From NCBI GenBank assembly GCA_946122785.1, contig CAMGYJ010000008.1, forward strand, positions 17,571,475 through 17,635,474: a DNA stretch of 64,000 bases, in the 5' to 3' direction. The position numbers were made by a program, and so were the translations under genes. The notes under the pieces were generated by a model, which saw nothing but the letters and a program-made list of their open reading frames with translations, was not told the origin of the DNA and ran no database searches. Shown piece after piece: positions 44,626-55,570 of the stretch. Source of the stretch: Linum tenue (lineage: Eukaryota > Streptophyta > Magnoliopsida > Malpighiales > Linaceae). Position 1 is the stretch's first letter. Every line of letters begins with the position of its first letter.

Positions 44626-45599
44626 TTAAGAACAAAAAAAAAACATGATACAGAATGATAATAATAATACTCATACAAACTAACAAACACAATAATAAAC
44701 AACAAACTAGAAAACATACCTAGTGGCCGATACTCTTTGTTAGTCCGGTAAGTAGTATCAAAACTAATTGAATCACCAAAATAATGATAATCCATCCTCA
44801 TCTTCCCATCTGCCCAAAAAATACTAGCAATGTTCTCTTCAACATCAACCTCCACCTCATGAAAGAACCCAGGATCCAGCTGTGCTTGACGTCTAAAGTA
44901 TTCAAGCAATGCAGTCGCATCACCATACTCCATTGATGACGTCCTAACCGTTCGCAGATGGTTCTTCAAATCATTCTTTGTGAACCCAACAAACTTCCTA
45001 CCACCACCAGCCCTACTAATTGCATTATACGAAGAAGTCACACCAATACCAGCAGCATCATTCACCTCTGCCAGCATCTTATACACAGGAGCCATTCGTC
45101 TGCTGGATCTCACATAGTGACGCAGAGACTCAGGAATCATGTCATGGTTGTGCACATTATACCAACGATAGATCTTGTATCATTTAAACTCTTTAAACCA
45201 CCTCAGTCGTATATAAGCACCATTACATCCACCCCTGAGTTCTGGAACATTACGAACACGAACTGTCGTATCAACAACACCTGCATTATCAGGGTTATTC
45301 TCGCTACCTCTTTTCCAACCTTCCTTATTGCAACAATACTTGATATAATATACAGCTGAAGAACCACCATTGAGTTTCGGACACGCTGATTGGTTATAAA
45401 TCCTCACACCAAAACCTTCATGATTCCCATAATCAACATAAAAATTATATGCATCATCTGGTGTATTGAACTCTAAGTCCTTCCAAGAATCACGAACAGT
45501 AGGATCTATACCATTGAAACCTACAAACATTATGAAACAACATATTAAATGGATTCCACACCACAACAGTATGAAATATCAATGTATACCAATAATTAC

Positions 45600-46165
45600 A
45601 GCCATGATACACGAGTTACCACCATAGTATGGCATGGTAAAATCAAACTACAACACTATACCACATGGTATGGCATGGTAAAATCAATAATCACACACAA
45701 CCCTCACATTTAACTTCCTAATTACCACATTTTACCACATGGTAATGTACTGTAAAATCAATTACCACATGATAAAGGCATGGTAAAATCAAATTACCAC
45801 CCTATACCATATGGTATGGCATGGTAAAATCAAACTACCACACTATACAACATGGTATGGCATGGTAAAATCAAATTACCACACTATACCATATGGTATG
45901 GCATGGTAAAATCAACTATCACACAGAATCCTCAAGTTTAACTTCCTAATTACCACATTTTACCACATGGTAATCTACTGTAAAATCAATTACCACATGA
46001 TAAGGCATGGTAAAATCAAATTACCACACTATACCATATGGTATGGCATGGTAAAATCAATTATCACACAGAAACATCACATTTAACTTCCTAATTACCA
46101 CATTTTACCACATGATAATGTACTATAAAATCAATTACCACATGATAAGGCATAGTAAAATCAAA
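45600..46165. repeat. Palindrome and half-site repeats in transposase intron 1
   Basis: Three exact ACCATATGGT copies (near 45818, 45889, 46034) among many TACCACATGGTA, GGCATGGTAAAATCAA and ACCACATTTTACCACATGG variants, filling intron 45521-46214. Confidence 0.88.
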
Positions 46166-47004
46166 TTACGACACTATACAAACTTTAATAAACAAACAAA
46201 TTTGCATATCTTACCTCCTGATTCACCAGAGTTAGCTGAATGATCAAATCCAAGATCAATAGATGAAGAAGCAGTTCCAACAGCACTAGATGAAGAACCA
46301 GATCCTACAACGCTGGTTGAAGAACCAGATCTATCAATTGGAACAACATCGCCACAATTTACGTTACTCATCTCACCAGAATACTGCCAAAACACCAAAA
46401 CACAAAGAACATAACACATGAACAAGCTCGATTAGCTAAACATAAACAAGCTCGACTAGCAGCAATCAAAAACCTCCAACGAAACCAGAGATCAACAGAA
46501 AACTCGATTAGCTAAACAGAAAGAATCAAAAAAACTAATATCTAACCTCGTCGTCGATCAATTATGGAGAATCAGAAAAGATTCGCCGTCCCCTGTTTCG
46601 CAGCCGCTGCTCGCAATTTCTCTCTACAAAAACCGAATCCAACTCGCGCACACGTCGATCAATTATGGAGAATCAGAAAGCTCGATTCGAAGCTGCTGCT
46701 CGCAGTTTCTATCGCCGTCGATCAACAATGGAGAATCGCCGTCCTTATTTCTCAGCTGCTGCTCCCCCTGCTCGTAGTTTCTCTCTCCAAAATCCGAATC
46801 CAACTCGCGCACAGAAAAGATTTGCAACGGACAAAGAGGGAAAGTCATTTAATTCAAATATAAAATATCGGACAAAAATGCCCCTGACCGTGGACAAAAA
46901 ACCCCGCATCAATCACAGCCACAAGATCCGTCCCGCCAAGATCGACGGTCCCTATGTGGTTACTCACGGGTGAGTAACAAAGGGTTACTCACCCTATCCT
47001 AAGC

Positions 47005-47013
47005 CCCCTGGCT
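47005..47013. repeat. Right target-site duplication of the ULP-MULE
   Basis: CCCCTGGCT, identical to 35733-35741. Confidence 0.88.
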
Positions 47014-47385
47014 GATAGTATAGTGTTTCGTCGCAGTACAACACATTTCGAGATAAATGGTACCGTCGCAAGAAATGCTGACCTTCAGCGACGAACTTTT
47101 TGTGGCAGTCTTTTTCTCTGCGACGGACGATCAGTGTTCATCCTTGATAGTTTGCGACGAGAATACATCATTGCCGGAACTGTTAATCTTTGTGGGTTCT
47201 TTTGCTACTTCATCTTGTCCTCCTTGTTTATAAGGTATTAATTAATAAATAGATGGTATAAACGAAAATATAAACTAGCCCTTTTGATAAAAGCACTGAT
47301 AAAATATACATAATTTCGTACAAGTTGTTCGCTCTATCAATAGAAACTATACATGAACTACTAGTTACAGTCATTTACCAACTAT
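47014..47385. mobile_element. CACTA-like fragment, right half, and SKP1a 3' flank
   Basis: Continues the sequence interrupted at 35732: CAGCGACGAACTTTTTG and TCTGCGACGGACG correspond to 55450-55500 behind SKP1b. From about 47220 the flank (ATTAATTAATAAATAGATGG) matches 55590-55735. It ends at ACCAACTAT, the target of MULE-C; the SKP1b flank continues there without interruption. Confidence 0.6.
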
Positions 47386-47778
47386 GGGTGGGATGACACA
47401 AATATTGTTTTTTTAAAATTTACCACCAATATGGCGGATTAAGAAGTATTTACACAGATATTGTGTTTTGGAGACAAAAAATGGCGAGAACACCTGGGAC
47501 TCAGGCGCCGCCGCTGTGGATGACATTTTGGATCGTTTTATTTAAAGTGACAGCGGCGGCGACCAAGACTCAGGTGGCACCGCCTGAAACACCAGCGAGT
47601 TAGGTGGGAAATTATCCCAGGCGGCGGCGCCCGAGACTAAGCTGGCGCCGCCTGAGACATCAGCGAGATCGAGTTAGGTGGCCACCCACTATATAAACCC
47701 AGCCAATTTCGTTTCGTTTCACACCACAAAAAAAAATTGTCCAAAACAAAGGAGAGAGCTCTGGTTGCTGCTGCAAAA

Positions 47779-50413
47779 ATGGCTAATAGGTAAGAGACAC
47801 ATTTATTTTTGTAATTATATTATTCAGATGCTATTATGATTGTGTTTAGTTTTAATTAGTGAGTTTGTTTTTTTGTAGTGATTTTAGAAGATTTGAACTA
47901 GTCGTTCGGTGGAAATCGGAGAAAGTAGAAGATAATTTGGGCGTCAAATTCGTTGGTGGTAGTAGTTTTCAGATGACGATTCCATCCAGGGTCACATATC
48001 ATTATCTTTGTGAGAATCTAATTCCGAGAATACGGCGTAGAGACGAAGCAGTACAAGATAGTGATGTGATCACAGGTTTCACTTACCGTCTTCCAGAATG
48101 GCAGAATGGTGTTTTATTTCATTATGCGATGCCTATTGTGGATGATGATAGCTTGAATGTGCTTTGGAATTTTATGGCACAAAATCCTTATTGTTTGGGT
48201 GCTGAGATACATGTTGAGCTCAGTGAGGATCAGGGTGGAGAGGAAGAAGATGATACATGGAGCGTGCCATCCGATCATGACTAAGATGACGGTGATGACG
48301 GAGAGGAGGAGGAGGAGGAGGAGGAGGAAGAGGGGGAAGGAGAGCAGCCTAATTATCCTTCATATTTTTACTTGCAGGGTAATGAAGAGGACGAAGAATA
48401 CTCACTTGTTGATTCATATGGCGTAATTCCAATGCCTGTTGTTGATAGTTTTGAAGGAGAATTCTACAAGGGGTAGATATTTCACTCGAAACAAGCTGCA
48501 CAGATGGCGATTAAAAACCACGCACTACAATGCAACTTTCAATATGGCGTGGTGGAGTCGTCACCTTCAATCTGGAAGGTCAGATGCTTGAGGCACAAGG
48601 ATGACAATTGTCCTTGGATGATGCGGTTTGGATGTCGAGATGTTGGAGGCGAATGGACTGTGAGAAAGGCTGAGTTGGTGCATTCTTGTAGCAGTACGAC
48701 TCAACCGACGGATCATCGCCATCTTGATGTCGACATGATAGGCCGTCAAAAATTTGGTACGTGCCCAACCAAATCTGAGTGTTCTAACTGTGCAAGCCGA
48801 GTTGAAAGATAAGTTTAATATGCAAGTTACTTACAAGAAGGCTTGGTATGGGAAACAAAGAGCATTGGAGAAGTTGCATGGAAATTGGGAAGAATCCTAC
48901 GATTTTTTGCAAACATTCTTGCGGGTAGTCAAGAGAAAAATGCCAATATCGGTGATTGATTGGGTAAGAGTTCCTTCGACTCAACCAGGTCATTCGGTAT
49001 TTCAGCGAGTATTCTGGGCTTATGGACCTTGTATAGATGGATTCAAGAATTGTCCAAGCGTCATGGTTGTTGATGGAACATTTCTTACTGGGAAGTATAA
49101 AGGAGTGCTACTCATGGCGAGCTCATTTGATGGTCGGAAGAAGATTTTTCCAATTGCATTTGCCATAGTGGAGAGCGAGAATACTGAGAGTTGGCCATGG
49201 TTCATAAGGAACGTTCAGGGTTTGACTGATCGAAATGATGTATGCATCATCTCAGATAGACATGCAGGATATGAAGCCATGAATAACATCGGAAGAGGTT
49301 GGGAGTGGAGGTGGTGCATGCGACACTATGCAAGCAATTTGCAAAGGAAGACTAAAAGCAGAATTATGTATAAGCAACTATTTCGAGTCGGTAAGCCTTC
49401 TTCATTTAATTATGTTATTTATTTTCATGTAATTTTGTCATGAATTTATCTAACCCGTGTGGTTGTTTATTTTGTTAGCTGGAGAAAAACGGTTGGAGAA
49501 GTTCGATCGTCAAGTTGAGCAATTTAAGAAGGTGGCCAGTGATAGAAATATTTCATGTGATAACTGGGTTGATCAACATCAGATTCGTTGGAGTTTAACA
49601 CATGATAACTACAACAGTGGGCGTCGTTGGTCTATGCTGACATCCAACATGGCAGAAAGCATCAATGATGTTTTCAAAGGTATTCGTGCACTTCCTATAG
49701 CTTCTCTTGTGCAACATACCTATTGGCGATTGGTGGAGAAATTCGATAAGTACAGGTTGGAGATAGGAGCAGAAATTAGAAGTGGTCCTTCACAGTACTC
49801 CAACAAGTGCGAAGAGCTGATGAAGTACTGGTCACAAAAGGCAGTTGGACATTCTGTGACAGCTCTTGATCGGAGTCAAGACATCTATGTAGTTCAGACT
49901 CCCCCCAACAATTTCAACATGACGGGGTCAAACACACTCACAGTGCACTTTGACGACCAAAACCGGGAGGGATTTTGCACCTGTGGTAAATTTCAAGGAA
50001 ATAAAATTCCTTGCTCTCATGCCATTGCAGCTTGCAACCGAATGGGGGCTAATGCGTATAGGTTTGTAAACAATGTCTACAAGCTGGAAACAGTGATGGC
50101 TTGTTATGGGACAAGTTTCGCACCTCTTGGTGAACCTAAGGGTTGGAAGAAGCATAATGGTCCTACTCTCCATCCTAATGTGCACATGATTAGGAAGCCG
50201 GGGAGGCCACGAGTTACAAGGATTCACAACGAGATGGATTGGCCAAGGGAGGGTGCATCACACCAAGTGTGTAGCAACTGTAACCAAGCGGGACATAATG
50301 CATCAACCTGCGGTGGCCAAGCTAGTGGGAGTGGGAGCAACCGAAGAGGGAGTGGTGGCCAACCAAGTGCGAGAGGTGGTAGAAGAGGAAGTAGAGGTAA
50401 TAGACGTGGCTGA
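47779..50413 (+). pseudogene. Mutator transposase gene of MULE-C
   Basis: Exon 1 is the short 47779-47789 (ATG GCT AAT AG), exon 2 from 47879 and exon 3 from about 49480 to 50413. Text: FELVVRWKSEKVEDNLGVKF, an acidic run, WKVRCLRHKDDNCPWMMRFG, core VMVVDGTFLTGKYKG and CIISDRHAGYEAM (both Asp kept), SWIM finger CTCGKFQGNKIPCSHAIAAC, knuckle CSNCNQAGHNASTC and a Gly/Arg-rich tail. Lesions: TAA at 48282-48284 within the acidic run, TAG near 48474 where MULE-B has CAG, and a frame change near 48745-48775. The catalytic half (48754-49400, 49480-50413) is otherwise open. Confidence 0.88.
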
Positions 50414-50448
50414 GAAGTTTGTTCAAATGTAGTAGTTGTTGTATTTCC

Positions 50449-50535
50449 TTCGAATAATCCTGTAGAAGTTGTTGTAGTTTGGTATGTAGTTTTTGTATTT
50501 CCTTCGAATAATCCTGTAGAAGTTGTTGTGGTTAT
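50449..50535. repeat. Short tandem duplication behind the MULE-C transposase
   Basis: TTCCTTCGAATAATCCTGTA followed by GAAGTTGTTGT occurs twice, at about 50449 and 50499. Confidence 0.85.
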
Positions 50536-50568
50536 GGTTTTTATCGTTAATAAAATAATAACATAAAA

Positions 50569-50680
50569 AATAGTCCAAACATAATAGTCCACACATAATA
50601 ATCCAAACATAATAGTCCACACATAATAGTCCACACATAATAGTCCAAACATAATAGTCCACACATAATAGTCTAAAGTA
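50569..50680. repeat. Tandem array of about 15 bp between convergent MULE-C genes
   Basis: About eight units of ATAGTCCACACATA or ATAGTCCAAACATA, with one unit reading ATAATCCAAACATA. Lies between the 3' ends of the transposase and PMD genes. Confidence 0.92.
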
Positions 50681-50724
50681 AGTACATAATAACAATCCAA
50701 AAATAAGCAAACTACATAATAGTC

Positions 50725-53526
50725 TCACTGACGACCACCACGACGACCACCACGACGACCACCATGCTCCACCACTAGATGGCCGCCAGTACCACACCTC
50801 GCAGCCACCCTGTTACGCATAGGTCGACCATCGTACTCCTGGGGCTGATCTTCCTCGACACCACCATCCTGATCCTGTGTACCGAACATATCATCCTGCT
50901 GAGACTGAAGATGCTCCTCAGGCTCACCGCCACCATGCTGCTGAGACTGCAGATTTTGCTCATAATTCCACATCGTCTCCTGAAAAACTTGATCACCCTC
51001 TAGGCTGTCCCACAGGTTGGGAGTCGAGGCTGCTCTAGTATCACCACCTGAAGCCATGTTTCCGCCTCCCATCGTAGTATGCTGCGGTGTATGGAAGCTA
51101 TCCTCTAGCTGATAGAAGCTCGAAGACGGATCTGACTGAAACTGCTGTCATCGCGGTGGCTGAAAGCTCGAAGACGGATCTGACTGAAACTGCTGCCGTC
51201 GTGGCGGCTGAAAGCTCGAGGAAGGATCTGACTGAAACTGCGACCGAAGCGGATTAAACTGGAAGCTCCTCGATGTAGGCCGGATGGGCTGTGCTCACTG
51301 TCGATCTGAAACCAGGAATGGGTTAGGTACATCACGATGCTCATGTCGCTGTCTACATGGCCTATGCTCCTGTCTGAACTGTGGCTCTGGGGCGACCCAG
51401 TCCGGTGTCGGATCAGTACGCTCTGGCCAGCCAGTCATGACAGGCTCCGCATAATGGGGCTGTACAGGTACTGTGAGATCAGGGTATCTACGCTGCTCAA
51501 ACCCTAGAGTAGCAACCCCGGATGCCATAAGGTTGGCCACGTCCTCACACTGGTCAGGGGTCAGCCCTCCAGCCCTTACACCGTCACGCAAACTCACCTC
51601 AGCATGCTCGATAGTGTCGTACTAAAAAACACCAACAAAATGTCAGATATTTCACACAGTTAACAACAAATTAAGCAAACAAATCAAATAACTAACCAAT
51701 GCCTCCGCTACAGCTCCTCTCCGTGTGCCGGAACGTCTGGTGACATCTCTATACCACTCCATATGCTCCGAGTGGTAGGCTAACTCCTCATCAGTGTATG
51801 AAGCTGTCGCTACAAACTCGTGTCGACGGTTCCAGAAATCAAGCGACTCTCTGGAGGCGTGTACCAACTGCTGCCCATGCGATGGCCCACGAGTAGCCTG
51901 GCGAAGAAAAAACCTAACCTCAGCCTTAGGATGTGGCGGATGAGGCTCATGCTGCCTCATGCCAAACTGCCGAAGCACGCGGTCTGGATGATGCCACATC
52001 ACCGATGAAAAGCAGATAAGTGGCACTACTGCTCGAAATGTCTCAGACTGTATCACACTACCATTGAGATGAAGTGCTCTCTCACGGTAAGGTTGCCACT
52101 ACATAGCAAAAATTTAACGTTATTATCCCTAAATCTAAAAAAATAAAACAAATGAAAACTATTCTATAAAATGGAATGTTATATACTAACCACCACGGTG
52201 TCCATCGCGTCAAACCACAGCTTGTACTGGAATAGCTGGTCACCATACTGACGACTGCTGGCCGAAAGCCATCAAAGACCACGTGGGGATGCATCCTCGG
52301 TGGCCTGTGCCCTCGTCTCTGAATCTCGAGGTGTCAGATGTGGGAATCGCTCCCACGCCCAGAACTGCAGTAGGGCGACCCATCCACCAAGGTCACCGGC
52401 TAGAGAAGTGCCGGTATGCGTAATGTGCAAAGTCGACCTACCCATCTCACGGTACAGGTAGGATAAAACAGCAGCTCCCCAGGCGAACCGTCCAGCCCTC
52501 TGCCAATCCTCAATCAGAAGTAGGTACTGTAGGTGCACCGTAGATCCAGACCGATCCGGGAAAAGTACACCTCCAATCAGAGATAGAGCATAAGCTCGTG
52601 CAAACTGCTCTATAACCTCCTGTGATGCATCTTCAGGCAGATGACTGAATTCAACCCTCAGCCAAACAATCCTAACAACAGCGACACCGCCTACAAGATC
52701 AACCGGAACCCGTCCTAACAGTCTCAAACAGATCGCCGACCACTCCTCATCCGGTATATCAACTACGACGGCATCACCGTCGATCGCCAAACCGGACAGT
52801 GTAACAACGTCCTCTAACGTAATCGTGATCTCACCACACGGTAGATGGAAGGTCGACGTCTCGGGTCGCCACCGCTCTACGAGCGCAGTAATCAAACTCG
52901 CATCGGGGTTCATAGGGACTAGGGGCACGACACTTAACAAGCCTGCCGCTTCGAGATATGGCCGATAAAGCTCATGGTAAGGTACTAAAATGGTCGTACC
53001 TCGAACATGGTAAGATCGATCACCAGCCTATAGTGCACAAAACTTATATTAATTCATCTTCATTCGTAATAATTCTAATTTCACCTAATTAATTCTAATC
53101 TGTCTAATCTAATATCAAATTATACTAATTTCAAAAAATCTGATACGTAATCCTATTCTCTAACAGTACAGTTCAGTTCACCAAATAAAATAATCTAATT
53201 AGCTAATTAACTTTACATGAATAATTATCAAATACTTACCTCGTTTGTCCAAACAGAGTCGATACGATGTTGGCCATGTCCCCAAAGAAGTGTCGCATCG
53301 ATCGGACCTGGATCAATTGTCGCCGGCGGTAATCTCATCGAATAAGGATCCATAAGCCTAGGAACTGCAAAAACAAAGCAACAAAACATTAAAAAAAAAC
53401 ACAAACCATTAAAAAAAAATTCAAGCCGCCGACGAGAGTCTCACCGCGCAATCGGCCGCCACGACCTCGTCGGCCTCTCCCCCTGCCTCTGCCGGCGACG
53501 ACTTCTTCTTCTTCGTCGGAGGACAT
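50725..53526 (-). pseudogene. PMD (MAIN/MAIL-like) gene of MULE-C
   Basis: Exons: 53526-53445 (MSSDEEEEVVAGRGRGRGRR), 53364-53240, 53027 to about 52192, about 52100 to 51697, then about 51622-50725. The long exon holds the plant mobile domain: LSVVPLVPMNPDASLITALV, PCGEITITLEDVVTLSGLAI, VDIPDEEWSAICLRLLGRVP, FARAYALSLIGGVLFPDRSG, GGWVALLQFWAWERFPHL. The tail is Gln/Pro/Ser-rich with repeats of QFQSDPSSSFQPP. PMD proteins act in nuclear gene expression and silencing when host-encoded; the transposon-borne role is unknown. Three in-frame TGA codons (52272, about 51295, about 51147), at least two at positions where CGA is expected, break it. No frameshift recognised. Confidence 0.85.
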
Positions 53527-53825
53527 CTTCTGTCGGCAGCGGCGGCGGCGCTTCACAAGTCAGCGGCGGCTCTCTTCTCTGCGGCGGCGGCGCTCCACTC
53601 CCCGGCGGCGGCGCTCCTTGCTGCGGCGACGGCGCTCCACTCCCAGGTGGCGGCGCCTCAGTTGGCGGGGCTAGCGGCTTCTCTGGTTCGGGCGGGGGGG
53701 TTGGGGGGAGGGGGGTGAGGAGAGTGTGTGGTCGGGAAGAAGAAGGAAGAGGAGGAGAGTGTGTGGAGGAGGGAAGAGATAAGGGTGGGAGGGGGGGGGG
53801 CGAGCCCGAGGGGCATTTAAAAAAG

Positions 53826-54174
53826 ATGCTTCTCAAATTGAGCTCCAAAGTAGGCTTGACAAACACGTTGCCAGACTTAGCCATTTTCAGGCAGTTTCCC
53901 AGTTTTGGCATAGCCTTTTGGTCAGGTTCAAAAATGGTCTTCTGGACTTTCTATTGAGCTCCCAAGTACTTTAATGTGTAGAGGGACACTTCAGCTTCAA
54001 TACAAGCCTTTAATCTCCAATTTCCTTCTAGCCAATTGTAAGATATGAATCTCCAAAGTAGGCACCATGAAACTGTTTTTACACTGAAACAACAAATTAT
54101 ATCGACCTAATCCTATATGAGGTCGACCGAAAAGTGCATGTTACCGTGACATGCATGTCACCGTAGCAAAGTCC
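53826..54174 (-). mobile_element. One arm of a fold-back element
   Basis: 349 bp that match, inverted, 63241-63593: from ATGCTTCTCAAATTGAGCTC to CCGTAGCAAAGTCC at 54174. No second arm is present here. Left edge is a junction with truncated MULE-C. Right edge is followed by AAAACGTTA, which resembles AAAACTTTTA just left of 63241, so both are probably halves around the same ancestral insertion site. Confidence 0.85.
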
Positions 54175-54397
54175 AAAACGTTATAATTCCTTTGACTTGG
54201 TCATGAAGAGACCGGCTACGTAGAAAAGAGCTTCTCTTTTCTCCAAAATAATTATATAATAGAAACCAATGCTTCATAATTAAACTAATAATAATAATCA
54301 AAGAATTCCTTCTCCTGATCGTAAAAGAATTCCTTTTCCTGTGCGTAAAAAAAAAACCCCTTTGTTCATCCTAAATTTAAGTCGGCTCTCTCTTCCC

Positions 54398-54405
54398 TAT
54401 AAATA
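54398..54405 (+). promoter_or_regulatory. TATA box of SKP1 copy b
   Basis: TATAAATA about 112 bases before the ATG, in a promoter block (54183-54500) closely matching 31210-31510. Confidence 0.72.
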
Positions 54406-54516
54406 AGCAGCTCCAGCCTCCAGGCGTACAGATTCTCAGATCTTCATCAACCAATCAGTAGCTCTCGCTTTCTACAGAAGATATACCTCGGAGAAGTCAA
54501 TCCAATTGCGGTAACA

Positions 54517-54990
54517 ATGTCGGCGGCAGCGGCGGCGGAGAAGAAGTTGATCACTCTGAAGAGCGGCGACGGCGAGTCCTTCGAGGTGGAGGAAGCGGTG
54601 GCGATGCAGTCGCAGACGATCAAGCACATGATCGAGGACGGATGCGCGGGCGACGGCATCCCGATCCCCAACGTCACCGGCGGGATTCTGGCGAAAGTGA
54701 TCGAGTTCTGCAACAAGCACCACCAGCAGCCTCCTGGATCCGACGCCGCCGAATTGAAGAAATGGGACGCGGAATTCGCCAAGGTGGGCCAGGACACCCT
54801 GTACGATCTGCTTCTGGCGGCGAATTACTTGAACATCAAGGATCTGCTGGAGTTGATCTGCCAAACTGTGGCCGACCTGATCAAGGGGAAGACGCCGGAG
54901 GAGATACGGAAGTACTTCAATATCGAGAACGATTTCACCAAGGAGGAAGAAGAAGCGATTCGGAGGGAGAACCAGTGGGCGTTTGAGTGA
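54517..54990 (+). CDS. SKP1-like protein, copy b (157 aa)
   Basis: Adaptor of SCF ubiquitin ligases between cullin 1 and F-box proteins. Begins [20 protein letters not shown], complete through the SKP1 POZ fold ([40 protein letters not shown]) to the F-box contact tail ([27 protein letters not shown]). Intronless, like copy a. Unlike copy a its leader and TATA box are contiguous with the frame, so this is the better candidate for the expressed gene. The leader ends in AATTGCGGTAACAATG. Upstream of 54174 the promoter meets a fold-back element arm, so distal elements may have been lost. The 3' flank carries a CACTA-like fragment. Confidence 0.93.
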   Translation: MSAAAAAEKKLITLKSGDGESFEVEEAVAMQSQTIKHMIEDGCAGDGIPIPNVTGGILAKVIEFCNKHHQQPPGSDAAELKKWDAEFAKVGQDTLYDLLLAANYLNIKDLLELICQTVADLIKGKTPEEIRKYFNIENDFTKEEEEAIRRENQWAFE

Positions 54991-55241
54991 AATTCGGTCC
55001 GATGAAAGAAATATATGTATGCATGGTAGTTGTAATGGTAGCTATAGTGGTAGTACAAAACGTAAACCTGCTTTGTGTTTGAATTTTGATGTTACTATAA
55101 GGGTTTATGTATGGAGTTCAGTGGAAGAGACGAGGTTATTTATTTGTGTTTCAATGTGAATGTTTTTTTCTTTTTTTATAAATAATGGTGAGACATGTAT
55201 TAAAGAAAGTTCACAAACAAGTGCATCAGCAGCAGTGATCG

Positions 55242-55570
55242 CACTACAAGAAACATCATTTTTAGGCGACTGACAATTTCGTAGCTCAAAGGTCATTTCG
55301 TAGCTCAAAGGTCAAATACTCCGTTCCAAAAGATTCTGATAGTAAGTTATCATCGCCAAAGGTTTATGCGACGAATTTAACGATTTTGTCGCTAATGATG
55401 CAGTCCCTCGCCGAAAGAATATGTTTCTGCGAGGATGTGTTGGCCTTCAGCGAAGAACTATTCCGCCGCAATCCTTTTCCTGCGACATATTTGTCCGTCG
55501 CTAAGTGTGTCATCAACGACGTTTACTTCCGTCCTGATAGATTTAAAAGTATGCATCATTGCTAGAACCG
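55242..55570 (+). mobile_element. CACTA-like element fragment behind SKP1 copy b
   Basis: Begins CACTACAAGAAACATC, the classic CACTA-superfamily end, followed by many short GCGACGAA, TCGTCGC and GCGAAGAA words as in subterminal repeats. I could not find the opposite end (expected TTCTTGTAGTG), so it is a fragment or a degenerate MITE. Non-coding. Confidence 0.55.

Larger units (their letters stand above)
42699..46371 (-). pseudogene. FAR1-type Mutator transposase of the ULP-MULE
   Basis: Exons 46371-46215, 45520-44720, 44195-42966 and 42880-42699 join with matching phase, about 789 codons. Order: Ser/Gly-rich start (MSNVNCGDVVPIDRSGSSTS), a FAR1-type DNA-binding region (LEFNTPDDAYNFYVDYG, YYIKYCCNKEGWKRG), the MULE core (DSISFDTTYRTNKEYRPLG, LFVGFNNHHQLTVFAAALLY, LSMFTDQAAAIAAGI, GLCTWHIAQNA) and a SWIM finger (CSCRKWESSGMICKHQIKG), with a basic tail (KPSKRPIPAAEAARAVSKKK). 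One in-frame TGA at 45180-45182 (FKEFK then YKIYRWYN) interrupts it; it could be a CGA to TGA change. Everything else is open, so the break is recent or the protein might start downstream (MHNHDMIPES). Introns 1 and 2 are packed with palindromes. Confidence 0.85.
35742..47004. mobile_element. ULP-MULE: 11.3-kb two-gene Mutator element (Kaonashi-like)
   Basis: Flanked by an exact 9-bp duplication CCCCTGGCT. The ends resemble each other inverted (GGGGTCCGGATCCTATCAGT versus GCTTAGGATAGGGTGAGT, both running into GTAACC), a weak TIR. It carries a ULP1-like cysteine-protease gene on the plus strand and a FAR1-type Mutator transposase on the minus strand, convergent. Mutator elements that acquired ULP1-like genes are known in plants (Kaonashi elements). 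Unusually, its introns and spacers are filled with a repeated palindrome, TTACCATATGGTAA. Confidence 0.9.
47386..53825. mobile_element. MULE-C: Mutator element with transposase and PMD genes, right end lost
   Basis: Begins GGGTGGGATGACACAAAT, the same end type as MULE-B. Carries a transposase gene on the plus strand (47779-50413) and a PMD gene on the minus strand (53526-50725), convergent. On the right it follows MULE-B as far as GGGCATTTAAAA (about 53822) and then changes into a fold-back element arm, so the last 250 bp or so with its TIR are missing and no target duplication is seen on that side. It is the fuller copy of this two-gene family. Confidence 0.85.

Noticed and set aside
35742..47004. 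ACCATATGGT as CArG boxes for MADS proteins
   Set aside because: A CArG box needs six A/T between CC and GG; this core has only four (CCATATGG).
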